Assembly: GCA_963668545.1 (NCBI GenBank)
Contig: OY764868.1
Coordinates: 2,108,001-2,172,000, forward strand
Reading direction: 5' to 3'
DNA: 64,000 nt
Source: G963662265 sp963668545
Lineage (GTDB): Bacteria > Spirochaetota > Spirochaetia > CADAEX01
This document shows positions 17,361 to 26,603 of this stretch, piece by piece (positions within the stretch are counted from its first letter, which is position 1; the number at the start of each line of letters is the position of its first letter). The notes beneath the pieces were generated by a model. That model saw nothing but the letters and a program-made list of their open reading frames with translations, made no database searches and had not been told where the DNA came from. A program made the position numbers and the translations under genes.

Positions 17361-17389
17361 TTATTACTGTTTATTACCTGCAGTGTCAA
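17361..17389 (-). promoter_or_regulatory. metE promoter
   Basis: TTGACA (17384-17389), 17-base spacer, TAATAA (17361-17366). The predicted start lies a few bases before the first arm of the riboswitch, so promoter and aptamer positions agree. Confidence 0.75.
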
Positions 17390-17457
17390 GAAACAGCTGC
17401 ACCTGTCTGGTAATGAATATTTCAGGAATAGTCATAAGAACAGTATATTCAAACCAA

Positions 17458-18747
17458 TTATATTTTGCTGTCAATTCTCCGTTTAAGCTCAAGAAGCGGA
17501 TAGTATTTCCTGTTTTCTTCATCCTGGAGCAGTTTATGTATTATTGCATAAGCTGCATAATAATTTCCGTTAATATATTCCTGCTCAGCACGCCTGAACT
17601 GCTTCTGGGCTTCCGGAGAAAGCACAACAGTAGTGCTGCCCCCCATTTCAGCCTGAATTCTGTCTTTCAGTAAAACTATTTTATCATTATCAGGATTCAG
17701 AGCAAACGCTTTGTTCAGATACTCCAGGGCTGAAGGATAGTTGCTTCTTACATTACTTATTACTATATCATTTGCTTTATTATATAAGTCTTCTGATTCT
17801 CTTATCTTTGCAGCATCAGGCGGCGGAGTTCTTATCCCCAGCTTTATTTCTGTATTATAAACAGCCTCTTTCAACCCCGGATAATCAGGATTTATATGTG
17901 CAAGATCCTTAAAAAAAATATGAGCTTCCGTCGGATTGGTTTTCAACAGCTCCATTCCTATTTCGTATTTTTCCTTGAACAGTATATTGAATTTTTCAGG
18001 ATCTTTTATTTTCTGTATCTGAAGAGAAAGAATACTGGCATCCTGGTTCAGGGGAAAACGATCAGTGACATGCCGCAGTTTCTCCTCTGCACTCTGAAGA
18101 TATCCTTTTGCCTGTTCTTTTTTGCCTTCAGCAGCAAGCCTTTTTGCAGTCTCATAATCATTACGTGCAAGTTCGATTACCTGTATCATTTTAATATGCA
18201 GCGGATCTGTTTTGGAAAAAACACGGCCTGTCCTCAAACTTTTTGCCTTATCAACAAGCTCAAGTCTGTAATTTATCTCTTCATTATCATCTGTATTAAC
18301 CGTACGCCATATTTTCTGGGATTCTGTCAGGAGGCTTTCAGCTTCATCATATTGTTCCTCATTATAATATTTCCTGGCAGTTTGAATATTGGTTCTTACA
18401 GTCTCGATAAGAACAGATGTTTTAATTCTTATTATTTCTTCTGATAATGCATATACCTCTTTATCGGAATCCAGTCTGAATTCACTGTCATTATCGTAAC
18501 TTAAGGAGATTCTGAAACTGTCTCTTGCTTCCCCAAGCAGTTTCTGAGCTTCATCAAAATGATTCCTGCGCAGCATGACTTTCGCTTCATCAAGTTTTTT
18601 ATACCCATTTTTCCTGTAAGTATCAGCCTGATCACTTTGAGCAATATAAATACCTTCTTCAGAAATAACAATATCAGAAAAATCATTACTGTAAGAGTTA
18701 ACTGACAGGTTGAGGCAAACAAATAAAAACAAAAGAAATTTCTTCAT
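17458..18747 (-). CDS. secreted/periplasmic tetratricopeptide-repeat protein
   Basis: A 429-residue protein of unknown function. It opens with a signal peptide (MKKFLLFLFVCLNLSVNSYS) and continues as a series of helical hairpins with TPR-like spacing, for example YRKNGYKKLDEAKVMLRR, AEGKKEQAKGYLQSAEEKL, NYPSALEYLNKAFALNPDN and QFRRAEQEYINGNYYAAY. Such repeats mediate protein-protein contacts, here probably outside the cytoplasmic membrane. No catalytic motif is visible. It lies between the thioesterase gene and metE on the same strand, with its own extended -10 and no ribosome site. I find no contextual link to methionine metabolism. Confidence 0.75.
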   Translation of the reverse strand: MKKFLLFLFVCLNLSVNSYSNDFSDIVISEEGIYIAQSDQADTYRKNGYKKLDEAKVMLRRNHFDEAQKLLGEARDSFRISLSYDNDSEFRLDSDKEVYALSEEIIRIKTSVLIETVRTNIQTARKYYNEEQYDEAESLLTESQKIWRTVNTDDNEEINYRLELVDKAKSLRTGRVFSKTDPLHIKMIQVIELARNDYETAKRLAAEGKKEQAKGYLQSAEEKLRHVTDRFPLNQDASILSLQIQKIKDPEKFNILFKEKYEIGMELLKTNPTEAHIFFKDLAHINPDYPGLKEAVYNTEIKLGIRTPPPDAAKIRESEDLYNKANDIVISNVRSNYPSALEYLNKAFALNPDNDKIVLLKDRIQAEMGGSTTVVLSPEAQKQFRRAEQEYINGNYYAAYAIIHKLLQDEENRKYYPLLELKRRIDSKI

Positions 18748-18753
18748 ATCTGT

Positions 18754-18762
18754 ATTATATCA
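18754..18762 (-). promoter_or_regulatory. extended -10 promoter of the TPR gene (leaderless)
   Basis: TGATATAAT on the minus strand ends six bases before the ATG at 18747, predicting transcription from the start codon itself. No Shine-Dalgarno sequence is present. Confidence 0.6.
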
Positions 18763-18817
18763 TATTCCGGAATCAATCCACCTCTCGGCTGCCATACAGC
18801 ATTTCAGGAGGGATCTT

Positions 18818-19549
18818 CTATAATTCCCGCCAGCTGATCACGGCCCGGCAGACAGTCTGCCCGGTACTCAGATTGACAAGCTCAAAAAAGGATTCATTTT
18901 CTGAAAAAGCTGTTTTAACCTTGACCTCATTATCAGCATATGTTTCCTGTATAAATTCAATTGAAAGCTTTTTCACGATATGGTCCTTCTGAAAATCTGC
19001 GGGGACAGAATCAAGGCACCATTCAATATACTTTATATTGTTTACATGACCGTTTATATCAAGATCACTGTACCTCACATGAAACATTTTTTTCTCGTAT
19101 TCCATATCAGGAAGTTCCACCCGGATCTTCATGTCAGATTCAAATACAGATTTTTCATGCAGGTCAAGATGTTTTACAGTTTCATCAACCTTTACAGGCC
19201 TTTTGGTATCTGTATCAAGGAGAACCCAGTTGGTTACAGACTTTGCTACAGTATTACCTGATGAATCTGTTACAGAATAATCCCTAAGTGCTTTCAAACC
19301 CTTCTTGGTCCTCGGCCAGGTGGAGACATTTATTGTGTCTCTCCATCCGGGAAAGTGCCCGAATTCCACATACTGCTTTATTATCATCCAGGTAAGATTC
19401 CTGCGGTTCAGATGCTCAAGACTTATTCCGTTTTCAAAACAGAACCTAGATGCAGTTTCCTGCATCAATCCGCACAAGACAGGTACAGTTATGCGCCCCA
19501 TTACATCAATCTGGAAAGTAGTAACTGTGAAGCTTTCATTGTAAATCAT
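18818..19549 (-). CDS. acyl-ACP thioesterase (FatA/FatB-like)
   Basis: A double hot-dog thioesterase of 243 residues that hydrolyses acyl-ACP to release free fatty acid. The first half has FQIDVMGRITVPVLCGLMQE and NLTWMIIKQYVEFGHFPGW. The second half holds RYSDLDINGHVNNIKYIEWCLD, where the Asn and His of the plant-type catalytic site are placed as expected. The length fits bacterial members. It follows the DUF4954 gene by 24 bases on the same strand, so the two are probably co-transcribed. Chain-length preference cannot be read. Confidence 0.88.
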   Translation of the reverse strand: MIYNESFTVTTFQIDVMGRITVPVLCGLMQETASRFCFENGISLEHLNRRNLTWMIIKQYVEFGHFPGWRDTINVSTWPRTKKGLKALRDYSVTDSSGNTVAKSVTNWVLLDTDTKRPVKVDETVKHLDLHEKSVFESDMKIRVELPDMEYEKKMFHVRYSDLDINGHVNNIKYIEWCLDSVPADFQKDHIVKKLSIEFIQETYADNEVKVKTAFSENESFFELVNLSTGQTVCRAVISWREL

Positions 19550-19573
19550 AATAAACCCTAATTATCATATTAT

Positions 19574-21652
19574 TCAGTCAATAAAATACTGTCTGAATTT
19601 GACTGCTACAGGATCATCTTCAAATCTGCCTATTATTCTATCAAGTTCTTCCCTGCTCCGGTAGAGGGATTTCCTGAACTCGTCATCATAATCCTTTTTC
19701 CTGCTTCTCTTGATCTGCACTGCAGTTTCAACAAGGAGCTCCCTGTAATCCTTTTCAAATTCATTCAGAAGCCTCTCTGATACAGCATCTTCATCATAAA
19801 GGTACAATAATACAGATACTGCATGGGAAAGCCTCATTTCCGGATAAAGATAAACCTCTTTTTCCACAAACTGGTGAATTTCATCCCATGAATTTATTTC
19901 ATTATTCTCAATTTCATCAATAAGAGTATCAACTGCTTTTTCAGGGAGGATATATCCCCCGAAATTAATCCAGTTTCTCTCCCTTTCCTTTGTAAATCCT
20001 GATTCAAGAAGCGCCTGTCTTGATCCTGTTTCAGTCTTCAGCCATGAAAAGACAGTATAACCTGAATAAAAGAGAAGCATCTCCCTGTAGCCTTTTACAG
20101 ATTTGTAGATTTTAAGAAGTTTAACATCGCGTGATGAGTTCTCAATATTTTCCGATGAAACCTCCAGGTTTATGGACTTTGATTCAGTCTCAATTTCCTT
20201 TGCTTCACGTCTTTTATTTTCTATAAGCTTCAGGGCAGCAAGTATTTCCTCCGCAGTATCAGGAGCGAGAAAATCCAGTTCAGGAAGATTTCCACTTTTC
20301 CCCCTGCTGCTCCTCTCTTTGTATTTGAAAAAATTCCTTATCAGGGCATACATGTTATACAGCCACCAGTATGCAGGTATTATTTCAAGGCAGTTGTTTT
20401 TTCCATTATTATTAACAAGGGAAAAAGGGAACTTTATATCAAGTTCATAGGGAAATGCGGATTTTGACAAAAGACAGAATGATGCAAAACGGGAATTATG
20501 TTTCAGCGATGCACATAATCCAGGCCAGAATCCTCTGTTCGCCCACAGCTCGCAGTCGTTCTTTCTGCTGTTATGGTTTGAACCTATTGTAGCTCCCGAA
20601 GCAATATTGCTCTGCCCCATTATTGCGGATGCAATAAGAAAAGAACTGTTATGGTGCTGTTCATGGAATGGATATATCAGGCTGTTCAGGACTTCACAGC
20701 ATGCTATTGTAGAAAAATCGCCCAGATAGGAATGGATAAACCTTGCGCCCAGCTTGACAGTGCAGAAATTGCCAAGTACAAAGTTTTCAAGTATTGCAGA
20801 GGATTCAATACTGCATCCCTCACCTGTAACACCGTTTACCGCAATACAGTTTTCCATGATCCTTGTTGGGTTTTCTGTTCTGGAATTTACAGTGATATTA
20901 ACGACTTTTGATGAGCCGCTTATCAAAGCACCCCTTCCTGTAATAATATCGTATACCGTACTGCAGTTTTTGATTACTGAATGGTCATCTATAAAACTGT
21001 AGTATCCGGAATCTGAATCAAATTTGGCTGAAGTGAAATCTTTAAGTTTTTCCTGGAGAACATCCCTGTCACGGTATCTGGAAACAAGGTAAAAATCATA
21101 TGCAGTAATCCCGCTGAAGACCCTCACCCCCCTGCCGCCGTTTTCATTAATTACATCAACTGTATGAATATCTTTTTCATCCTCTCCCTCTTTTATAAGG
21201 GAGTTTCCGAATTTTGCGTTTTCAGTCGTAAATATTTCATTATTGCCGCTTAAAACTGTATAATTTCCTGTAATTACATGTGATATGTAATTATTGTTTT
21301 CTATACAGCAGTAATCGCCTATATCACTGGAAATAATCAGACTGTTTTTAAGACCGCAGTAATAATTTCTCTTACCGTCATTAAGAACAGCCTTTTCCAG
21401 CCGCCCGATCCTTATATAACCCCGGAAATCACATCCTGTGACAAGAGCAGGATCAAAGGGTTCTTTTATATATATCCTGGTCCAGTCATCAGATCTGTTT
21501 CCGTTTTTTTCAAGAATTCTTATTTCTTCATCAGCAAGCGCCCTTGTTTTTAAAAACGATACACCTGCCTGCCTTTTCCTGACCTCTGTTAATCCGGAAT
21601 GTCTCATTTTATCATAGTTATCAGCTCCGGATGACAAAAACCTGTTTTTCAT
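19574..21652 (-). CDS. DUF4954-type beta-helix protein of unknown function
   Basis: A 692-residue protein that I recognise as the DUF4954 family, known in spirochaetes and Bacteroidetes but without an assigned function. Residues about 75-400 are a run of short imperfect hexapeptide-like turns (GDYCCIENNNYISHVITGNY, GEGCSIESSAILENFVLGNF, GQSNIASGATIGSNH), as in left-handed beta-helix acyl- or nucleotidyl-transferases. The last 250 residues are charged and helical. AAGGATA precedes the ATG. The helix fold and the adjacent acyl-ACP thioesterase make a lipid or sugar acyl-transfer role conceivable, but that is inference. Confidence 0.75.
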   Translation of the reverse strand: MKNRFLSSGADNYDKMRHSGLTEVRKRQAGVSFLKTRALADEEIRILEKNGNRSDDWTRIYIKEPFDPALVTGCDFRGYIRIGRLEKAVLNDGKRNYYCGLKNSLIISSDIGDYCCIENNNYISHVITGNYTVLSGNNEIFTTENAKFGNSLIKEGEDEKDIHTVDVINENGGRGVRVFSGITAYDFYLVSRYRDRDVLQEKLKDFTSAKFDSDSGYYSFIDDHSVIKNCSTVYDIITGRGALISGSSKVVNITVNSRTENPTRIMENCIAVNGVTGEGCSIESSAILENFVLGNFCTVKLGARFIHSYLGDFSTIACCEVLNSLIYPFHEQHHNSSFLIASAIMGQSNIASGATIGSNHNSRKNDCELWANRGFWPGLCASLKHNSRFASFCLLSKSAFPYELDIKFPFSLVNNNGKNNCLEIIPAYWWLYNMYALIRNFFKYKERSSRGKSGNLPELDFLAPDTAEEILAALKLIENKRREAKEIETESKSINLEVSSENIENSSRDVKLLKIYKSVKGYREMLLFYSGYTVFSWLKTETGSRQALLESGFTKERERNWINFGGYILPEKAVDTLIDEIENNEINSWDEIHQFVEKEVYLYPEMRLSHAVSVLLYLYDEDAVSERLLNEFEKDYRELLVETAVQIKRSRKKDYDDEFRKSLYRSREELDRIIGRFEDDPVAVKFRQYFID

Positions 21653-21823
21653 AGTTATCCTTTTTTAATATTTTTTACTCTCTTTTTATACAGCTGCAAA
21701 AAAATATTCAGTCAGCTTTCATATTTTAAATCTTTATGTGGAAAGATATTACATAATCAGCCACACAATAACAAACATCAGTTTATTTAATTATATCATA
21801 ATTTGATGCAGTTTTTATTATAA

Positions 21824-21852
21824 TTGACAAAAAAAAAATGGTAAAATAGAAT
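21824..21852 (+). promoter_or_regulatory. trkA promoter (leaderless)
   Basis: Consensus TTGACA (21824-21829), exactly 17 bases, then TAGAAT (21847-21852), with the ATG only seven bases on at 21860. No ribosome site exists, so the mRNA should start at or next to the start codon. Confidence 0.7.
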
Positions 21853-21859
21853 ACACGAT

Positions 21860-23266
21860 ATGCTAATAGGTATTGTCGGTGCCGACAGAGTCGGTACTCA
21901 GCTTGCGAAAAAGCTGATTGAACAGAACCAGGATGTTATTGTGCTGGAAAAAGACAGCGAAAAAGCTGCCGCTGCCGCCAATGCTCTTGACGGACTGGTT
22001 GTACATGGTGACGGCACTAATCTTGATGACCTGAAAAAATCCGGCATAGCAAAAGCTGATTATTTCATGAGCGTCACAGGATCAGATGAAAGAAATATGA
22101 TTGCCTGCGGCCTTGCAGACAGGGAATTCCATATCCCCCATAAAATAGCAAGAGTGCAGAATATAAACTTTTCAAATACAAATCTTCTGGAAAAATCTTT
22201 TCTGGGAATTGATTATATAGTCAACCCTTCAATGGAAGCTGCAAAAAATATAATTTCGAGCATTGAACACGGAGCTATAAGCGATATAATGCTTTTTGAA
22301 AACACAGTTCTTCAGATGAGAAATCTTGCAGTAAGCTCTGGTTCTGTTTTTGAAAATAAAAAACTGTCTGAAATTCCGGCCCTTTTTGATGAAAAATTCC
22401 TGATTGCGATTATCCTGCGAAACAACCAGTACATTATTCCCTCCGGTGATACTGTTATCAGGGAAATGGACAACCTGTATCTTGTAGGCACAGAAGATGT
22501 TCTTGACAGTATTTTTTCAAAAGTCGGCAAGGTGAGGATAGATTTCAACAAGATTGTCATAATCGGCGGAAGTGATATAGGACAGTTTGTTATCAAGCAT
22601 TTTCATGATGATGAGGCTGAAGACAACACAGTATTCAGCAAATTCGCAGGACTGTTCTCGAAAATTCTGAAAAAGAGAAAGAATATCTATGTTATAGACA
22701 GGGATTATGAAGTATGCAAAACACTGTCGGAAAAATTTCCCGATCTCAATGTCATTCAGGCAGATATTTCAGACGAAGGTATTTTTGAAGAGGAAGGCCT
22801 GACAGATGCAGACCTGATAATCTCTACAACCTATAATCAGGAACTGAACATTGTAACATCTGTGTATGGAAAATCTCTAGGCATCAAGAGATCCATATCA
22901 CTTGTAAACAAAACAAGTTATCTGAATGTTGCTTCAAACCTGGGTATTGATGTTCCGATAAGCCTCAACAACAGCATGATTGTCGGTATCCTGAAATTCA
23001 TAAAAAGAGACAAGATACAGTCATTCCATTCAATATCAAGCAGCAACATAGAAGTTATTCAGCTGAAAGTATCTCCTGAAAGCAGGATTGCCGGAAAAAA
23101 AATCAGTGAAATAAAATTCCCCCATCATTCATTGATTCTGTCTGTAAAGAACGGAGACAGGGATATTCTGCCTAACGGAAACCATGTGATTCTAGGGAAT
23201 GATACAGTTATCATGATTGCACGTAAAGAATCGATTGAGAAAATCGAAACAATTTTTACAAGCTGA
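21860..23266 (+). CDS. trkA: Trk potassium uptake regulatory subunit TrkA
   Basis: A cytoplasmic ring-forming NAD(H)-binding gating protein of 468 residues. It has two tandem RCK_N/TrkA_C units. The first Rossmann motif is IVGADRVGTQLAKKL followed by an acidic residue in VIVLEKDSE. The second begins IIGGSDIGQFVIKHF and VIDRDYEVCK. C-terminal TrkA_C domains follow each. It sits six bases upstream of trkH and is transcribed with it; together they form a potassium uptake channel complex. Confidence 0.95.
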   Translation: MLIGIVGADRVGTQLAKKLIEQNQDVIVLEKDSEKAAAAANALDGLVVHGDGTNLDDLKKSGIAKADYFMSVTGSDERNMIACGLADREFHIPHKIARVQNINFSNTNLLEKSFLGIDYIVNPSMEAAKNIISSIEHGAISDIMLFENTVLQMRNLAVSSGSVFENKKLSEIPALFDEKFLIAIILRNNQYIIPSGDTVIREMDNLYLVGTEDVLDSIFSKVGKVRIDFNKIVIIGGSDIGQFVIKHFHDDEAEDNTVFSKFAGLFSKILKKRKNIYVIDRDYEVCKTLSEKFPDLNVIQADISDEGIFEEEGLTDADLIISTTYNQELNIVTSVYGKSLGIKRSISLVNKTSYLNVASNLGIDVPISLNNSMIVGILKFIKRDKIQSFHSISSSNIEVIQLKVSPESRIAGKKISEIKFPHHSLILSVKNGDRDILPNGNHVILGNDTVIMIARKESIEKIETIFTS

Positions 23267-23271
23267 AAAGA

Positions 23272-24723
23272 ATGAATTACATACTGCTCATAAAAGTCAT
23301 ATCCATACTACTGCTTATAATTGCGGGGTTCATGCTTTTCCCGATGATGTATGCTGTTTACTACGGGGAGTTGTTCCTGCTTAAATCATTTGCCTTACCC
23401 ATTGCTGCTGTTACAGCACTGTTTATCATTACAAGGCTTCTGACAGGAAAGCTGAAAAGCAAGAACATGTCATCAAAAGACGGTTTTCTTCTGGTTACTT
23501 TCAGCTGGATAACAGCATCCCTTCTCGGAGCAATGCCGTTCTTTCTTTCAGGGTACATCCCCTCTCTTGCAGATGCCTACTTTGAAACAATGTCAGGTTT
23601 TACAACAACCGGGGCCTCTATCCTCACAGCAATCGAATCTGTTCCGAAAGGGCTGCTCTTCTGGAGATCTCTTACCCACTGGCTTGGTGGAATGGGAATT
23701 GTTGTTCTTACTGTTGCAGTTTTTCCGCTTCTTGGAATAGGAGGTCTTCAGCTTATAAAGGCGGAAGCTCCAGGGCCTACTGTAGACAAGCTCACCCCTA
23801 AAATTGCAGGAACAGCAAAGATACTCTGGATAATATATCTCGCATTGACAGTAATTGAAACATCGCTCCTTATGTTCGGCGGTATGGACCTGTTTGATGC
23901 GCTGACTCACACATTCGGAACACTTGCTACAGGGGGATTTTCTCCAAAGAACAGTTCTGTCGGACACTATGACTCTGCCTATATCCACTGGGTCATAACA
24001 GTTTTCATGGTTATGGCAGGTATCAACTTCGCACTTTACTTCAAGCTGATTACAGGGCAGATTTCAAGTATCACAAAAAATACAGAGTTCAGATCATACC
24101 TTGCCATTTTTGCTGTGGCTACAATAATTATTACAATAAACCTGTTTGGAGATTCTTTTGATACTGTAGCCGACAGTCTGAGGTTTGCAGCTTTTCAGGT
24201 GGCATCAATTCTGACAACTACAGGATATGCTACTGATAATTTTGAAAACTGGCCTCTTCTGTCACAGACTGTACTTTTTATAGTCATGTTTATAGGGGGC
24301 TGTTCCGGGTCCACAGGAGGCGGAATCAAGGTAATAAGAATTGCCACCCTTTTCAAACAGGGTATAAACGAGATGAAACTCCTTATAAGACCCAGAGGAA
24401 TATTCAGTATCAGGATTGACGGAAAAGTAGTAAGAAAAAAGCTTGTTTATGCAGTTTCAGGATTTGTACTGCTCTATTTCTTCATGATCCTTTTTACAAC
24501 ATTTGTGGTTGCATCCGGTGGATATGATATTCTCACATCAATTACAACAGCTCTTGCTACTGTCGGAAATATCGGACCCGGTTTCGGAATGATCGGTGCT
24601 TCAGACAACTACAGCCATTATCAGGATTACATAAAATGGTTTCTGAGTTTCGCAATGCTTACAGGACGTCTTGAAATATACACAGTACTTGTCATATTTG
24701 TCCCTGCTTTCTGGAAAAAATAA
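23272..24723 (+). CDS. trkH: Trk potassium uptake channel subunit TrkH
   Basis: Integral membrane subunit of 483 residues with the four-fold pore-loop repeat. Loop signatures are SGFTTTGASI, GTLATGGFS, SILTTTGYATDN and TALATVGNIGPGFG, each with the selectivity-filter glycine. HWLGGMGIVVL and CSGSTGGGIKVIR are further family landmarks. It follows trkA by five bases. A hairpin just after the stop probably ends the unit. Confidence 0.95.
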   Translation: MNYILLIKVISILLLIIAGFMLFPMMYAVYYGELFLLKSFALPIAAVTALFIITRLLTGKLKSKNMSSKDGFLLVTFSWITASLLGAMPFFLSGYIPSLADAYFETMSGFTTTGASILTAIESVPKGLLFWRSLTHWLGGMGIVVLTVAVFPLLGIGGLQLIKAEAPGPTVDKLTPKIAGTAKILWIIYLALTVIETSLLMFGGMDLFDALTHTFGTLATGGFSPKNSSVGHYDSAYIHWVITVFMVMAGINFALYFKLITGQISSITKNTEFRSYLAIFAVATIIITINLFGDSFDTVADSLRFAAFQVASILTTTGYATDNFENWPLLSQTVLFIVMFIGGCSGSTGGGIKVIRIATLFKQGINEMKLLIRPRGIFSIRIDGKVVRKKLVYAVSGFVLLYFFMILFTTFVVASGGYDILTSITTALATVGNIGPGFGMIGASDNYSHYQDYIKWFLSFAMLTGRLEIYTVLVIFVPAFWKK

Positions 24724-24764
24724 TATCTCATGGAGATGCTTTTTCAGTCTCTGCATGAGATATT
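24722..24764 (+). terminator. hairpin after trkH, likely terminator
   Basis: AATATCTCATG (24722-24732) and CATGAGATATT (24754-24764) pair perfectly and the stem extends inward with one mismatch. TACCGTTTTT follows. The U-run is displaced by five bases, so termination efficiency is uncertain. Confidence 0.55.
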
Positions 24765-24907
24765 TACCGTTTTTCTGCAAAAATATCGATCCGGATACAC
24801 ATACTGCAGCATGTTCCAAACATTGAATAAACCGGAGCACCTTTTTTTCCGAAAATAATAATGAATTATGCAAAAATGGTTATTGAAAAGCTGTTTTCAG
24901 GTCCAGA

Positions 24908-24921
24908 CCGGAACGGTCCGG
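24908..24921. promoter_or_regulatory. CCGGA-ACGG-TCCGG inverted repeat before the MinD-like gene
   Basis: A GC-rich dyad in an otherwise AT-rich leader, 41 bases before the ATG. No U-run follows, so an operator is as likely as a hairpin. Confidence 0.35.
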
Positions 24922-24962
24922 ATTATTAATTCATTATACCAATAGATCAGGATAAAAAAATT

Positions 24963-26549
24963 ATGTCAGATATCACAAAATGCATTGCAATAGGATCAGG
25001 TAAGGGGGGTGTTGGGAAAAGCACAACATCTGTCAACCTCTCAATTTATTACGCAAGGATGGGCCACAGAACACTTCTGATTGATCTTGATCCCCTTTCA
25101 GATATAAAAACAATCCTTGACCTTGAGATTTCAACCTCAAACAGCAGTCCGGAGAAAATATTTGATTCTCTTGATATTTTCACCCCTTTTGCAAATGCAG
25201 GTGAAAGAAAATCTGAAGATATATACAGAGCTCTTAAGGGAAATGATTATTTCAGCATGGATAAAGACTATGATCTTGTTATTCTTGATCTTCCGGCAGG
25301 TTCGGATGAAAGTGAAAATATTGCATTTATTGATTTCTCAGATATCCTTGTTGTTGTAACAAATCCGGAGCCTGCCTCCCATGTTGCGGCAGGGGGATAT
25401 ATCAGCAGGGTGATAAAAAGTGGAAAAAATATTCCAGTTTATCTCTGGCATAACAGGTATGATAAAAATATTGTTTCGGATTTTGATCCTGATGATGTTT
25501 TTGGGAACTACAACAGAAATATGCCTGAATCGGAAAGGATACCTCCGGAACAAAGCAGGAATATTCTTTCCGCAGCCAAAATTCCAAAGGACAGTTCACT
25601 AGACCTTCTTCATGCTGATGCTTCAATAAATGCCGGACTTCTCAGAAACATAAACATAGTGCTTGAACTTATTTTCACAGAAATAACACTTTCCCATGTT
25701 GAAAAACTGGGAACCGGAAAAAAGCTCACAGAGCTTATAACAAATTATATTTCCCATAACAAGGAAATAAATGATAAAACAATATATCTGGATGACCTGT
25801 TTATATATCTGGGGATATTCATCAACAGGAAAGCTTCTGCCGACACTGTTAACCTGAATCTTTCACATCTTCTCGGTGAAGAGGAAAAAAAGAATATAGA
25901 GGAATGCCTAGAAAACATCAGACAGGACAGAATCCTTTCTATAATCAGAAAACTGGTTGTTTTTGTTGAAGAGACAACACAGAACCTGGAAAACTCAGGC
26001 CGGCTTTTCTATTCAGATATTGCAGCAGACAACAACCAGAATATAAACAGGGAACTGGCGAAACTTCTTTCAGAAATCGACAAATCAATCGACAGGGAAG
26101 AAATAGGAAGGCTTGCAGGGGTGCTTATCTTTTATCTTGCAGTATTTAAAATCATCAAGCAGAAGAAGTTTCAGGAAAAACTGATGGATTTCATTCCTCA
26201 CAAGCTTAACTCAAAAAAAGAGAAAATCAGAAACAGAAACAGACAGATCCATAATCTTGTCGAGAAAAATGAGGAATATCAGAAGGAATTCCTGGAGCTT
26301 CTCAAATTCTTCAATACACCTGTACTCAACTCGATAGAGGAAATAGCTGTAAGTTTCGACCTCAAGAAGACCAGGCTTGTCAACAGCGACAATTCAATAA
26401 ATAAACAGGCTTATATAAAACTCCTTAGCAATTTCATACATGATTCTGTAAACAGCGGACTCAGCATTATTGTGGGATTCCCATACAGAACAACATCAAT
26501 AAACTTCCAGACAGGGGGAGACAATCTGTTAAGGATTATCAATGGCTGA
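24963..26549 (+). CDS. MinD/ParA-like P-loop ATPase with long unknown C-terminal region
   Basis: A 528-residue protein. The first 230 residues are a deviant-Walker ATPase: SGKGGVGKSTTSVNLS near residues 12-27, LLIDLDPLSD and VILDLPAGSDES. This is the class that drives positioning of flagella, division or chemoreceptor complexes. Residues about 240-528 are mostly helical and charged and match no domain that I recognise; ordinary MinD or FlhG ends near 260-300. CAGGAT precedes the ATG. exbB begins 54 bases after its stop, on the same strand and without a terminator, so it may belong to the TonB energising unit. A role in placing ExbBD complexes would be speculation. Confidence 0.75.
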   Translation: MSDITKCIAIGSGKGGVGKSTTSVNLSIYYARMGHRTLLIDLDPLSDIKTILDLEISTSNSSPEKIFDSLDIFTPFANAGERKSEDIYRALKGNDYFSMDKDYDLVILDLPAGSDESENIAFIDFSDILVVVTNPEPASHVAAGGYISRVIKSGKNIPVYLWHNRYDKNIVSDFDPDDVFGNYNRNMPESERIPPEQSRNILSAAKIPKDSSLDLLHADASINAGLLRNINIVLELIFTEITLSHVEKLGTGKKLTELITNYISHNKEINDKTIYLDDLFIYLGIFINRKASADTVNLNLSHLLGEEEKKNIEECLENIRQDRILSIIRKLVVFVEETTQNLENSGRLFYSDIAADNNQNINRELAKLLSEIDKSIDREEIGRLAGVLIFYLAVFKIIKQKKFQEKLMDFIPHKLNSKKEKIRNRNRQIHNLVEKNEEYQKEFLELLKFFNTPVLNSIEEIAVSFDLKKTRLVNSDNSINKQAYIKLLSNFIHDSVNSGLSIIVGFPYRTTSINFQTGGDNLLRIING

Positions 26550-26603
26550 TGTTTATTCTTTCATATTACATGAATCAGAGATATATAAGCAGGAGAGGAT
26601 TCA

